Made by a program: the position numbers and the translations under genes. A stretch of 64,000 nucleotides of DNA from Melitaea cinxia (Eukaryota; Arthropoda; Insecta; Lepidoptera; Nymphalidae): the NCBI RefSeq assembly GCF_905220565.1, contig NC_059403.1:2108001-2172000 (forward strand). The letters run 5' to 3'. Position 1 is the stretch's first letter. The number at the start of each line of letters is the position of its first letter. This document shows, one piece after another, positions 55,401-64,000 of the stretch. The notes beneath the pieces are model-generated. The model ran no database searches. It was not told the origin of the DNA and was given only the letters and a program-made list of their open reading frames with translations.

Positions 55401-56309
55401 GGTCGTCATTATAACGAGGTGGAAGATACACCACACAACACAAACATGTCAGAAGTTTACTCGAAATAACTGCGAATAAAACTTCTTTATCAGATGTTAG
55501 ACCATCGATATTTCCGAGTACATGCACGGAATAGCAATCACGTACCGCAAGCAGAACGCCCCCCCAACCAGTATCACCATCACGATCATTACGAATCACA
55601 ACGTAACCAGCAGGGAAGAGCTCACCATCGGTCACCGAGCTCGTTAAAAAGGTCTCAGTCAGAGCTATGAGGTCATATTTCGATTGTAAAATGTTATTAT
55701 AGAATATAGAAGTCTTAGAACGCAAGCCTCGTACATTTTGATAAAAGCACTCTATTGTTATCTATCTTACGTATTACTACTCTATACTATTACGTACTAG
55801 TACTCTATCTTATGTATTGTCTCTAGTGTATAAGTACATCTACATGAATTTCTTTTCCAATCCTTAAACATAGCCTACTTAAACAAGCTAAATAAGTAAG
55901 CGCCTCACGCTCAACGCCCGCACTAAGATTTACTAATGTGTCGGGGGTCCGGAAACACACACAATAGAGAACTAATAGATGTGATAAGAAAAAAATAGGC
56001 ACAAACGCCCAAACCACGGCAAACCCCTGTAAGGCCAATATAAATGTACGCCGTGTCCGGGGATCACGCGACAGCCAACGCAACAGCGATAATCCAACGG
56101 TCACACCGTTGCGCTAACGCATAATATATTATATAAAAGATAAACAATATTTTTATTTCTCAGGTAAATCAACAAGCGGTATCAACGAAGAAATAATCTG
56201 GATAAGCATAAGTATGGCGATCGCTATCGCTGTTTTAATAGCGATCGCTCTGTGTTACATTCTAAAGGAAAAATGCAGCAAAAGGCAAGCTTATAGAGAC
56301 CAATCATGA
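51348..56309 (+). CDS. Small signal-peptide, single-pass membrane protein (spliced)
   Basis: Joining 51348-51363, 51800-51901 and 56164-56309 gives 87 codons and a TGA stop, in frame across both junctions (phases 1 and 1). Residues 1-25 look like a signal peptide: basic CVRSG, hydrophobic VVVLAIV, then a cleavage-like SASA. A short Gly-rich outer part (26-49) follows. Residues 50-73 form one membrane span ending LCYIL, then KEKCSKR, as expected on the cytosolic side of a type I protein. The family is unknown to me. The first intron is 436 bp; the second is 4,262 bp and contains an antisense LINE. The same frame continues 69 codons beyond the TGA. The model rests on splice signals, matching phase and the coherent protein layout; there is no transcript evidence. 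Confidence 0.55.
51800..51901 (+). other. Host gene: exon 2
   Basis: Acceptor CTTTTTTTTAG at 51789-51799; donor GGAG|GTTAGA at 51902. It encodes most of the signal peptide and the Gly-rich outer segment. Its sequence is clearly GC-richer than the introns. The donor is weaker than that of the first exon. Confidence 0.55.
51902..52438. other. Intron sequence before the LINE
   Basis: AT-rich with no recognised feature. Confidence 0.4.
52439..55761 (-). mobile_element. CR1/jockey-like LINE, near complete 3' part
   Basis: A minus-strand LINE with a long intact frame and a ~410-bp 3'UTR ending in (AAAT)n (52441-52473 on the plus strand). A short microsatellite tail rather than poly(A) favours a CR1-group element. 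The 5' end is uncertain: the frame has no ATG before its first endonuclease motif. It lies antisense in the second intron of the host gene. No target duplication was found. Confidence 0.75.
52888..55725 (-). CDS. LINE endonuclease/reverse transcriptase (CR1/jockey-like)
   Basis: A 945-residue frame, open for 12 further codons upstream to 55761, where FYQNVRGLRSK marks the usual start of the endonuclease domain. So the frame is probably truncated or starts from an unrecognised site. Endonuclease motifs: ALTETFL near 23, MGDFNLNS near 132, and DSYHPAL near 200 in place of the more common SDH motif. Reverse transcriptase: CSGPDGIP near 430, RPIAVQSVFAKIFE, FDFRKAFDLVD, GVSQGSTLGPTLF and FADDLKLY near 640. 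The C-terminal part has LEYAAIIWDP. There is no internal stop, so the insertion is fairly young. Exact clade (CR1, Kiri or Daphne type) is not decided. Confidence 0.85.
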   Translation of the reverse strand: MRSKTSIFYNNILQSKYDLIALTETFLTSSVTDGELFPAGYVVIRNDRDGDTGWGGVLLAVRDCYSVHVLGNIDGLTSDKEVLFAVISSKLLTCLCCVVYLPPRYNDDQYLNVLTCIENAVNLCPDMNVLIMGDFNLNSFSAHIKRQFNMFSKFCNLTQYNTVINSHGSKLDLILSDVDSDRISVQISDNPLIPIDSYHPALEISVSFSCCSVQAPQLSNIFAPLEWNWRKADYQSLYAAFINLDWSDIYKVDDVNEAVTIFYSKIYSIIDLYVPFKQKSSLMRAHYPNWFTKEIIQNIKNKFFHLKKFKSEGQLFNKELFRYYRWRVKLLITKAYQEHLNYIQNKIIEDPTKFWGYIKDKKRSRNRTKSYVYENTEVTGQFAADAFARYFRSVFHDREPYLNPAKAARAADALSDARSVSIRVVDARDLKTAVSCLKPKSCSGPDGIPVFLGKDCISVLQKPLLFLYNLCIKHSRYPNSWKLSRVTPIPKGSGNDVTTFRPIAVQSVFAKIFETILNYLISHQINDLLHHSQHGFRKARSTTTNLIALTDYVCSQLDLRRQVDAAYFDFRKAFDLVDNDILLNKMALMGFTPKLLDFFSDYLKDRCQFVKVDGFESFKFYTRSGVSQGSTLGPTLFLIMINDLPDIVQTAQCLLFADDLKLYMGITDAADAQALQVDIDAVAEWSSRNSLPLNIDKCKSITFTRKRNCIQVVYKLCDAPLERVNSIRDLGLTLDRNFDFREHVTNICEVANKSLGFIIRTSSQFSSLNVARILFNCYVRSKLEYAAIIWDPHVDKHNITVERVQRKFARYLYKRQYGYYPYLYPSLFVYGMVGLETLCLRRKLFLLIHYLRILHNKVDSPVLLESLNILVPSCIPQNNFGIVAPRRRPRLLQKPPTRTRYAAHAPTIRALHLISDLLTHCEDIDLFADKISVFCKNSYKYLCTL
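55985..56112 (-). repeat. tRNA-SINE head just upstream of the LINE
   Basis: On the minus strand GCGTTAGCGCAACGGTGTGA and GGCCTTACAGGGGTTTGCCG match the head region of SINE family 1 (59687-60030) for about 130 bp. The similarity then stops and unrelated sequence with TTTCCGGACCCCCGACAC leads into the LINE. The B-box is decayed. It may be an independent insertion or part of the LINE 5' region; the 93-codon ORF 55823-56104 is a translation of it. Confidence 0.55.
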
Positions 56310-56519
56310 CGATATAAAGAGGAGTTTGCAAAGTACGCACTTGCAGACTCCCTCACAAATATCGAGTTCCCAGCTTACACACTCTACCCCCAGTACTCGC
56401 CGGATGGTACGGAATACTTCTATAACTTCCACCGATTCACGTATCTGAGGGACAGTTTCAAATTACCGCCTAAGGACTATCCATCGAGCGGAAAAGAAGA
56501 AATATATATAAGCGCGTGA
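56310..56519 (+). other. Possible readthrough extension of the host protein
   Basis: After the TGA (followed by C) the same frame stays open for 69 codons to TGA 56517-56519. The encoded tail has ten tyrosines, including TLYPQYSPDGTEYFYNF, and a PPKDYPSSG segment. This composition is unlike chance translation of AT-rich 3'UTR. The +1 frame is also open for part of the way and Ser/Thr-rich, which weakens the case. Readthrough, a nonsense mutation, or an assembly error are all possible. Confidence 0.4.
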
Positions 56520-56622
56520 TTTTTATCGCGTATAAGTAACAATTGCTCTAAATATACGAGTATTATATAAGAATATAATTTAAAATGTGTATTTTATGCC
56601 AAATGTAACTTGAATTTATATA

Positions 56623-56628
56623 AATAAA
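56623..56628 (+). terminator. Polyadenylation signal
   Basis: AATAAA about 104 bp after the second TGA, followed within 40 bp by GT-rich sequence (TGTATGTGTAG, TTGTGTGTC). Confidence 0.5.
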
Positions 56629-56650
56629 AAAAATGTATGTGTAGATGTAG

Positions 56651-57889
56651 CATATGTTGTGTGTCAGGAATCATACAACATGGATGAACTGAACATATAC
56701 TGTTTATTATCATTCAATGTATCGAACGGTCAAATTTCTGGAGTAAATGATTACGATAAAGACTGTGAAAATATTATTTTTAATTCTTTTATTGTTTTTT
56801 AACGTAATCACTGACTTAAACTATAACGATTCATGAATTGTAGAGTTTATCGACCACTTTCACACTTTCATTTAAATTTTTGTAAATAAAAGTAAATGAA
56901 CACACCATATATTTCTAAGAATTCATTTTGAAGAAAAAAAAACCTGACAGAAAAAAAACTGATATTAATTTTTTTTTCATGTTGTATTATTATTCCTAAT
57001 GCATACTATATGTGTATAAATGTAGACAAAATTTAAACATGAAATGAATGGATAAATTTTAATATTTACAAAGAAATGCATGAGTGTTTGTTTACCTTAT
57101 AAAATACAAATGGGATCCTTACTGTGATAGAATTGTTCGAATAAAGGATCGATGTCGTCCTCAAGGAGGGTTGAATAATACTAAATAAAAACATTGAAAT
57201 TACGTACTTGCAATGTTCATATAATTTTTAATATACATAACTATTATCAATTAAATCAAAAGAGATATCTTTCAATCATGCAATATTCTTAAAATAATAA
57301 TATTTATTTACAACTAAATCCATCTGTAAATAGTAAAACGTCTTATAAAGAAATGTTTTTTAAAAACATGAAATAGGGTAAATAAAATTAATGTTCATAG
57401 AATATTAGGATTGTCTTTGACCACGTAATTGTAGTAAATGTAATTGTTGTAGGTATTAACTACCAAATGTATAAAACTGAATTAAAATACATTTTTAAAG
57501 TATAAAATATGTCTGTCTTATTATAAAATCGAAAACAATATATATTTTATGCAAAATTAAAACATTTGTAAATATCATAACTGGCCTTAAAATGTAAGGT
57601 GAAGTAATTAAAATAACTAAATAAATCAATATTTTTCATTTATATCTCCATTAAAAAACAACTTTTTACTCCTTCTCTCTTGATTTTCCTTAAACATATA
57701 ATTTTTTTTCAATTTTCTATCCATTAGAACCTTCAACACAGTATTAGAAATTAAAAAAAAAAATAAGAATTCAACTAGGTTCGCTCTATTTAGTGTTTCA
57801 TTTCTATTAATATAGAAGATAGGCCGATAGTAATAACGATTCAAAACAAAATAACACCAGTAAAAAATGATTATTTACTTTATTCAGCC
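56651..57889. other. AT-rich intergenic stretch, nothing recognised
   Basis: No gene or repeat family recognised. The 72-codon minus ORF at 57626-57844 is Lys/Asn-rich and unsupported. Confidence 0.4.
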
Positions 57890-57955
57890 TGTAACATCTC
57901 ACTACTGAGCATAGTCCTCTTGCTCCATGTTAGAGAAAGGAGACCTTTTTTATCC
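57890..57955 (-). repeat. SINE family 1 tail fragment
   Basis: TTCAGCCTGTAACATCTCAC, TGAGCATAGTCCTCTTGC and GTTAGAGAAAGG follow the reverse-complement tail of the family. Confidence 0.6.
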
Positions 57956-58369
57956 ATTTGAAGAAAAGATATTATTATTTCATGCATAAATTAATTTTAT
58001 TTAAGTTTATATGTTGATTTTATTATTTTATATTATGTCTAGGTATATATGTATATTATCATCATCTTATATCTACCGATCCTGAAACAGCGTTGTGTGT
58101 ATTCTGAAACAATTTGTGTAGATACTCTGATTCAATTGAATAAGCATTGTATAAAAAAAAGTAAAAAAGCAATTTGTACCTGTTTTCCCCTTTATATAAG
58201 AACCACAACTGAGATTTATTAAACCTAAAAATGTGTTAAGAGAGTTTGATTTTCAACATCAAAGGTTCACGGCTTTTGAAGGAAAGCTTTCACTTAATAT
58301 AAATGTAAAATATCATAATCAGATACACATTATCGATCGTGACTCACAGTAAGGAATGTATCAGCCAGC

Positions 58370-58460
58370 CGATAGTGGAGCAACGTGGTGTGCTAAGCTC
58401 CGATCGTTCTCCAACATGGAGAAAGAGGCCATGTCCAGCATTGGGATGATATAGGCTGAA
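58370..58460 (+). repeat. SINE family 1 tail fragment
   Basis: GGAGCAACGTGGTGTGCTAA, TCCGATCGTTCTCC and AGAGGCCATGTCCAGCATTG match the 3' third of the family in plus orientation. It abuts the following Helitron-like element. Confidence 0.65.
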
Positions 58461-58465
58461 TCTTA

Positions 58466-58905
58466 TCTATACATATAATAAAATGGTATTAAAGTCAAAA
58501 CTTTACATTGAATATTTTTTTAAAAGAATACTTGGGGTGTGATCTACAGTCGACACCGAAGTCAAAAATATAGTTTTTAGAATTTTGTCTGTTTGTCTGT
58601 ATGTATATCCGGGATAAACTCAAAAAGTGCTGCATAGGTTTACTTCAAATTTGGCACAAATATTATTAAGAAGTCGGGTCAACATATAGGATACATATTA
58701 TCTCGCTATCACCTACGGAGAACGAGCAGTGAACCTTTATTTCTTCAACGCATTCTGTAACAACGTGTAATCTAACGACGCATATTTGAATGTTGTTGTT
58801 ATTATGTTAATAACTATGCTATAAGCTAGCTTTACACTATAAATACATTCTGAAGTATATTTAGTAACAGCATTGCACCCGTGCGAAGCCGAGGCGGGTC
58901 GCTAG
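58466..58905 (+). mobile_element. Helitron-like element, 440 bp
   Basis: Starts TCTATACATATAATAAAATG and ends GAGGCGGGTCGCTAG, with A before and T after. It shares much of its sequence with 37961-38593 in the opposite orientation. No transposase. Confidence 0.75.
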
Positions 58906-59347
58906 TTCATAATTTTTATATTGAAAGACATTAGGTACACACTTTTTTTGTCTATAAAATCTTACAAACTTCATAATATCGAATACACCAAACAATCTCA
59001 TACAAATATTTTCTACTCACTCTACGTGATAATGACGAAATCCTATTTCGAGGTCCTATATTCGTTTAGTAGGTACTATTGGTGGCCATTAACCCAAATG
59101 AAATGAGCAAGCATAAAGTTTAATTAAATACCGTTAATATTTTTTAAATGTAATACTCAGTAATTTTCCCTCGAATAATTGTGTATTTACGAGTACATAT
59201 TCAATTATTCATACTTCAAAAGCAGTATGAATATGTAAATATCAAGCCTTTTGTCTCATTTAATATTAATATCAAAAATGATGTATAAGACATTAAAATA
59301 CCTATGTGAATAATTAATTAAACTAATACCTAATTACTTAATTCTTA
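58906..59347. other. AT-rich stretch, nothing recognised
   Basis: No feature recognised. The 61-codon ORF at 58921-59106 is unsupported. Confidence 0.4.
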
Positions 59348-59490
59348 GGGCCTGTTTCACCAGTTGTGGATAACGCTATTTGACGGATAACGGATATCCG
59401 ATAGTAAAAAGTCTTGATTCATTATTATTTGTTACCATTTAATTCTGCTATATTTATGAGATATTCCTATTCACATATATTAAATCTTAA
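59348..59490 (+). mobile_element. MITE-like repeat, paired with 43100-43257
   Basis: Starts GGGCCTGTTTCACCAGTTGT then GGATAACGCTATTTGACGG, with a GGATATCC palindrome. I recognise this start as a common insect repeat end. The opposite terminus was not found. Confidence 0.55.
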
Positions 59491-59686
59491 AGTCGCAAGC
59501 TAAGGTTGCACATAACACTGTGGCACACACACTATATTACCTAAGTTTGTAATGTACCCAATGTTAAGATATAAATTTTTATTTTATTGTTTGATTTTTT
59601 TGCTACCTTAACTTTCTTTTACTATTGTCTATTTTTTATTTTTTTTTGTATTATTATTTTTGTAAATGACATTATTTTGACTTTCG

Positions 59687-60030
59687 CTTCAGCCTGTAAT
59701 ATCCCACTACTAGGCAAAGGCCTCTTCCCCCATGTAGGAGAAGGATCAGAGCTTAATCTACCACGCTGCTCCAATGCGGGTTGGCGGATATATTCCCTAC
59801 TACGAGTAACGATCGCTATCAGGTGTACATGATAACAACCGGGACCGACGGCTTAACGTGCTCTCCGAGGCACGGTGGGGAGACCCACAAGGACTGCACA
59901 AACACCCAGACCACGGCAAACACCTGTATGGCCAATACAAATGTTTGTCATGTGCGGGGATCGAACCCGCAACCGCCAACGCAACAGGTACAATCCATGG
60001 CTGTAACCGTTGTGCCAACGCGGCGTCATC
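59687..60030 (-). mobile_element. tRNA-derived SINE family 1, full length
   Basis: The minus-strand head starts at about 60030 with GCGTTGGCACAACGG (A-box region) and a B-box GGGTTCGATCCCCGC. The family body follows and the tail ends AGTGGGATATTACAGGCTGA. A 13-bp duplication ATTTTGACTTTCG flanks it (59674-59686 and 60031-60043). It is the best copy, 344 bp. The tail resembles the 3' end of the RTE (AGGCCT, CCAGCAGTGG-like), suggesting shared reverse transcription machinery. Confidence 0.85.
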
Positions 60031-60407
60031 ATTTTGACTTTCGTTAAGTGTGAATATCACCTTATGACGAAATAAATGTTTTCATTTCATTTCATTACGG
60101 CGAAACAGATCCTACTGGGTTAGTGTACTAATTCAAATTTTTATTGTGTTCCTCTACCTATTTTTTTTTTTATCTCTATAAATATTAATTAATTTATGTT
60201 TTACGTATAAATTTAAATCTACTTCAAAAATTAGATCAGCTCAGATTTTTAAAAACTTACTTGCTACTTAGTAAGAAACAGATATTGTTCTAAGCAATTA
60301 TTTTGCGTATCAACATTACTTTTAAAGTTAATAGCGACCAAGCATACCAATATTATAGAGCTGACGAGTTCGTTTGGAAAAGTTAAGTAAATATTTAAAT
60401 ATCTTAT

Positions 60408-60500
60408 AACACACACACACGCTCGTTTGTTCCCATGTTAAGCAACTTAATGCTTGTGTTACAGGTAACAGCTGACTGTTATATCTAAATATTTTTTCGC
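60408..60500 (-). repeat. SINE family 2 tail fragment
   Basis: (AC)n, CGCTCGTTTGTTCCC, AGCAACTTAATGCTTGTG and GGTAACAGCTGACTG follow the order in 28600-28846. The head is missing. Confidence 0.65.
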
Positions 60501-62195
60501 TGAACTCGTTGACTAGCATTGTAAAAACATATTTTATTGAAAATATATACCTTATTATACCCTTTTAAATACGACTAAGGTGGCAAACAAGCTTACGGTC
60601 CACTTTATGTTAAGCGGTTACTGTAGCTTATAGACGCCTGTAGCACCAAAAGCAACGAAAGTGCATTGACATCACTCCTAAGACACTTTACCACCTTACT
60701 TACCACAATAACATAATACTCCGTGAAAGTAATTTTATTTAGCTGTGATATTCTGTTAAGTAGACATAATTCCTTAGACGGGCTGCTCCAGATTTTGAGC
60801 AGAGTAGATAGGCTGATGTGATGATGTGATGATATCCTGCTGCGCACTACCTCAAATAAATGACTTTACTTCCTACATAAATAATAGCAATTTAATACAT
60901 AAAACGCGAACAAATTCTCACACTATATCAGGCAGGTAGACAATGCGAACTAATAATGCATTAGACTTTAATTTATTGGCGCATCCATTGGGCTTATAAC
61001 GCCAGCTTAATGTTGCTTGCTAGTTGTTTGTTCTCACAGGATATAATAGCTAGAGTAATATTTTTAAGAATTCATCCTGTGCCTTTTTAAAAATACGAAT
61101 AAAAATATACGTTTTTAGGAGGACTTTATTTATTAAGACATTTTACACAAAGATTATTATAAAATGTAGTCGTCATATCTCGATGAAGTCAAAAAAAACA
61201 ATCAGTTAGATCAACTTTCGATTAAAATAAGAATCATCAAAATCGATAAAACCACTAAAAATTTATGAGGTATAATACAACGCAGGTCGACGAAAAATAG
61301 TGAAATATTTTTTTTTTTATTTCATTTCACTCATGAACTATCATGAACTATCCACGATTTTTACACAATTCTTCAAAAAAAATACTCGAAAATCGTGTGA
61401 GTATTATATCCCATATCTTATCTGTTATTAAAACCAAACAACCCTGATCGGATGCTGATCCGGGTTTATTACAAGGGTACTTAACAAAAAAGTTCGTAAA
61501 TCAATTTTCTAAGCAAACACAATTTAAACATTACATCAAGAAAGTGTGTCTACGTGTAAAGACAATTTCAAATAAAGAATGTGCTCGTAGCAACTTTCGA
61601 CGATATAAGAAAGTCGAATCGTTCTACTCTTTAAATTTTTTCATAACCCAAGACTGTAGTGCGCTTCTTTTCAAACTGGGAAGTTCATTTCGCTTTTTTG
61701 ATTTACGGTTCTTTTTAAACTTTGGCTGATATAAAACTTTTATGAGTTACTGATAACGTGTCTTACTTTTCGGAAGAACTTAAATTACTATTCATTTTTA
61801 TTGTGTACAGAAGTATTTGTACAAGAATTTCATAATAGTCGAATAGTTTCCTAATAGTTCTCCACTTTTGGATGGAGCGATGGAAGGTACTGTCACAAAT
61901 ATAAGTCCAATGTGGAATTAATTTGGCTCTTTAGTTCTGAACGGAATTTCTACATGTATCATTTATATTAGATTTTACGCATTTTATTTATTGTTTAGTT
62001 TTTGTTTCTCCAGTTGTTATAGCTTAAATAAAAATAAAGAATGTATAAACTAAATAAGGTCTCCATATAACAATCTTGTTCTCGAAAAAATACTATACTT
62101 CATTGCACTTATATTAAAGCATTTTTGTATGTGTATTTTTTAACTTTTGATAGCTTACTTTTATATACAAATCTTAGTATTTTTGATATTTACAG
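60501..62195. other. AT-rich stretch with family B remnants
   Basis: About 61150-61320 holds a minus-strand family B part (CAACTTTCGATTAAAAT, CGCAGGTCGACGAAAAATAG), and 61513-61524 its outer GCAAACACAATT. The remainder shows nothing recognisable. Confidence 0.45.
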
Positions 62196-62471
62196 AAAAT
62201 GCTGTTAGTATGTGTAACCAAGGTAAGTTTTTGTAATATACAAAACCTTAATGAAGAAAACTTTGCGGTGTGTAATTTCGAAACAATTTTTCATTATATT
62301 ATACATAGTCACTGCAGAACAGGCAGATATTTGACCCTTTTCCCTCATCTGCTTAGCTATGCGGTAGTACGTAACACAGATACAGCCGCAAACGTCAGAC
62401 ATACCGAAATGACTCCATTACCCAACCTAGAGAATTTCACAACTCGGTTAATAGGAAAACCAGAGAACTAA
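62196..62471 (+). other. Candidate gene end: microexon plus terminal exon
   Basis: A 27-nt segment AAAATGCTGTTAGTATG... ending CCAAG lies between an acceptor (TTTTGATATTTACAG) and a strong donor (AAG|GTAAGTTT at 62223). After a 95-bp intron an acceptor (CACTGCAG, 62317) opens a second segment ending at TAA 62469-62471. The longest frame in the second segment (about 50 codons, including ENFTTRLIGKPEN) does not match the microexon phase without an upstream stop. So either the reading phase differs or the long frame is chance. Confidence 0.3.
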
Positions 62472-62536
62472 GAACATATTTCAACTAACAGTCTAGATAA
62501 AATAAGACAAAAATCTCATTTTTACGTTTTATTTTT

Positions 62537-62542
62537 AATAAA
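62537..62542 (+). terminator. Possible polyadenylation signal
   Basis: AATAAA 66 bp after the candidate stop codon. Such hexamers are common in AT-rich DNA, so it is only suggestive. Confidence 0.3.
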
Positions 62543-63316
62543 TTCCTCAAAAAGTAATTTTACACGTGACGTTTTACTTTTACTATCAACTTTTATAATC
62601 TCCTTAAAAACTAAATCTTAAAGCTTAATTTGGTTTAGTAAGAAGATTTAAAAAGTGTAAAAAATGAATAAACCTTTTTAAATCCAATTACGACGTTAAA
62701 TGTTGATTTATACAGACTACAACCTTTTGACTTTTGAATTTTGCTGTATTTTTTTTGATGGAAGTACTTGTTCCAAATTCTTAATCGTTAGTTACCTAAA
62801 GTAGTCTTTAATTAACAACTGTATTTTATATATTAATACATTTTATATAGTCTTTTATTAGACCACTCGTAATAACTTATTAATTGTTTGTTCATAACGC
62901 TTACCACCTCGCGTAATGCTGAGTATTTACCAATTACATTTAATGGGGTTAAGCACAATAGAATACATCAACTACTAACGCCACCATTAAACAGTCATTA
63001 TTATAATCCTTAACGTGACCCTCTTCAAATAAAATCAATGGTAGGTATGTACAAAATATCTTACCTCGCCTTAAATAATAATCAAATGGACTGATGTCTG
63101 GACTAAGTAAAAATGAATGAAAAGTGGTCAAGCCATGAAAAATGCCCTCCGAAACCTTTTATTCGACCTTATATTAAACCCCTCGTAATACCTTAATAAT
63201 TGCTTGTTTATAACGCTCACCAACTCGCGTAATCTTAAAACTAGTTTTAAGATAGTAACAGCTTGTGTAGTACACTGGGCGGATTTACCGATTTATGGCT
63301 AATTAGTTATTTCTTC
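62543..63316. other. AT-rich stretch, nothing recognised
   Basis: Two related segments (about 62855-62935 and 63160-63245) share AATAACTTATTAATTG-like and ACGCTTACCACCTCGCGTAAT-like sequence, so a short direct duplication is present. Nothing else recognised. Confidence 0.4.
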
Positions 63317-63651
63317 GTGCTGTGTGGCTACGGCACTAAAGAATTTAGCCACCCCCTCTCTTCCCGTGGGTGTCGTAAGAGGCGACTAAGTGATAACAAG
63401 GTTCCACAACCATCTTGGAAATTAAGAAGCCGACCGATGGCGGGATAACCATCCAACTGCTGGCTTTGAAATACACAGGCCGAAGACGGGCAGCAGCGTC
63501 TTCGGTGCGACAAAGCCAACCCTGCGGTCACCAACCCGCCTGCCTAGCGTGGTGACTATGGGCAAAACACATGAGTTGACGTTATTTTTGGCGTAAACTT
63601 GTGGAGGCCTATGTCCAGCAGTGGACTGTATAGGCTGTAATGATGATGATG
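63317..63651 (+). mobile_element. RTE-derived short element, complete
   Basis: 335 bp flanked by the 12-bp duplication AGTTATTTCTTC (63305-63316 and 63652-63663). It starts GTGCTGTGTGG exactly as the RTE does, keeps the leader through CACATGAGTT at the RTE start codon, then jumps to the last ~20 codons (AACTTGTGGAGGCCTATGTC) and (GAT)n. The flank TTTCTTCCAGACAACCT resembles the LINE 3' end at 47375, so it may have landed in an old LINE copy. Confidence 0.9.
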
Positions 63652-63663
63652 AGTTATTTCTTC

Positions 63664-64000
63664 CAGACAACCTAAATTAATTATACTTATTATATTCTCT
63701 GTTATTAAAATACAAATATGTAATCGCATCGTAAAGAAAAATCATTTATTTGTAACTGATACTAATCTAACTATATTAGATATCTACGTCAAATTTAGTA
63801 CTCTCCCTAAATCCCTTAGGGAGAGTGAACCCTGTTTTATTTGAGAAGCAAATGAATTCTTAGACCTTCAAATTTATCCACTTTAAATGTAGCAAGATTA
63901 ACGATACAACTACTGAAAGCTGTGCCAACAGGGTCATCGTGATATTAGCGTTTAAATGGTAGCCTCTTTGTTGAGTGGTTGAGACATGAGAGCACTTCAA
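63664..64000. other. AT-rich stretch with one hairpin
   Basis: A perfect 11-bp stem ACTCTCCCTAA/TTAGGGAGAGT lies at 63800-63810 and 63816-63826 with a 5-nt loop. Nothing else recognised. Confidence 0.5.

Larger units (their letters stand above)
56164..56650 (+). other. Host gene: terminal exon
   Basis: Acceptor TTTTTATTTCTCAG ends at 56163. The exon encodes the membrane span and short tail (stop 56307-56309), the possible readthrough extension (to 56519), and a 3'UTR with AATAAA at 56623 and GT-rich sequence after it. The exact cleavage site is not known. Confidence 0.55.

Noticed and set aside
55823..56104. 93-codon membrane-like ORF on the minus strand
   Set aside because: It is a translation of the tRNA-SINE head and adjoining sequence upstream of the LINE.
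59781..60060. Overlapping ORFs of 86-88 codons
   Set aside because: They are translations of the SINE on each strand.

Overview
The window is AT-rich animal DNA, very probably from a moth or butterfly. The repeat types (RTE LINE with short derivatives, tRNA-headed SINEs, Helitron-like elements ending in CTAG, and an abundant element starting with AACCGACTTC) are ones I associate with lepidopteran genomes. I could not check any database, so species and family are not assigned. The window is mostly intron or intergenic sequence filled with transposable elements. No rRNA gene, true tRNA gene or CRISPR array was found.

Layout. 1-20 kb: scattered Helitron-like elements, tRNA-derived SINEs, an inverted SINE pair at 3.4-3.8 kb and a three-level nested insertion at 16.0-16.6 kb. 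About 20.3 kb: a CpG-rich patch that may be a promoter or first exon. 21-30 kb: more repeats, a 23-bp perfect hairpin at 24.05 kb, and two unidentified open frames on the minus strand. 30.7-35.1 kb: a possible TTAA-flanked transposon holding a hAT element (8-bp target duplication) and other repeats. 37-39 kb: an RTE derivative and a 633-bp Helitron-like element. 43.9-47.2 kb: a complete RTE retrotransposon with an intact 986-codon frame and an 11-bp target-site duplication. 48.5-49.9 kb: a Helitron-like element split by a degenerate Ginger-type DNA transposon with an integrase remnant and large subterminal repeat arrays. 51.2-56.6 kb: the best host-gene candidate, described below. 57-64 kb: more SINEs, a 440-bp Helitron-like element, a possible two-exon gene end at 62.2-62.5 kb and another RTE derivative at 63.3 kb.

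Host gene. Three exons with good splice signals (51251-51363, 51800-51901, 56164 to about 56650) join in frame. They encode an 87-residue protein with a signal peptide and one membrane span. After its TGA stop the same frame stays open for 69 more codons that look like a tyrosine-rich cytosolic tail, so this is a candidate for stop-codon readthrough or a recent nonsense change. Its second intron holds an antisense CR1/jockey-like LINE.

How the parts relate. The intact RTE carries the same 5' leader and 3' end as five short non-autonomous elements in the window (three bounded by 11-12 bp target duplications), so parent and derivatives sit side by side. The tRNA-headed SINEs share a related 3' tail and may use the same machinery. 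The remaining short elements have no coding capacity.
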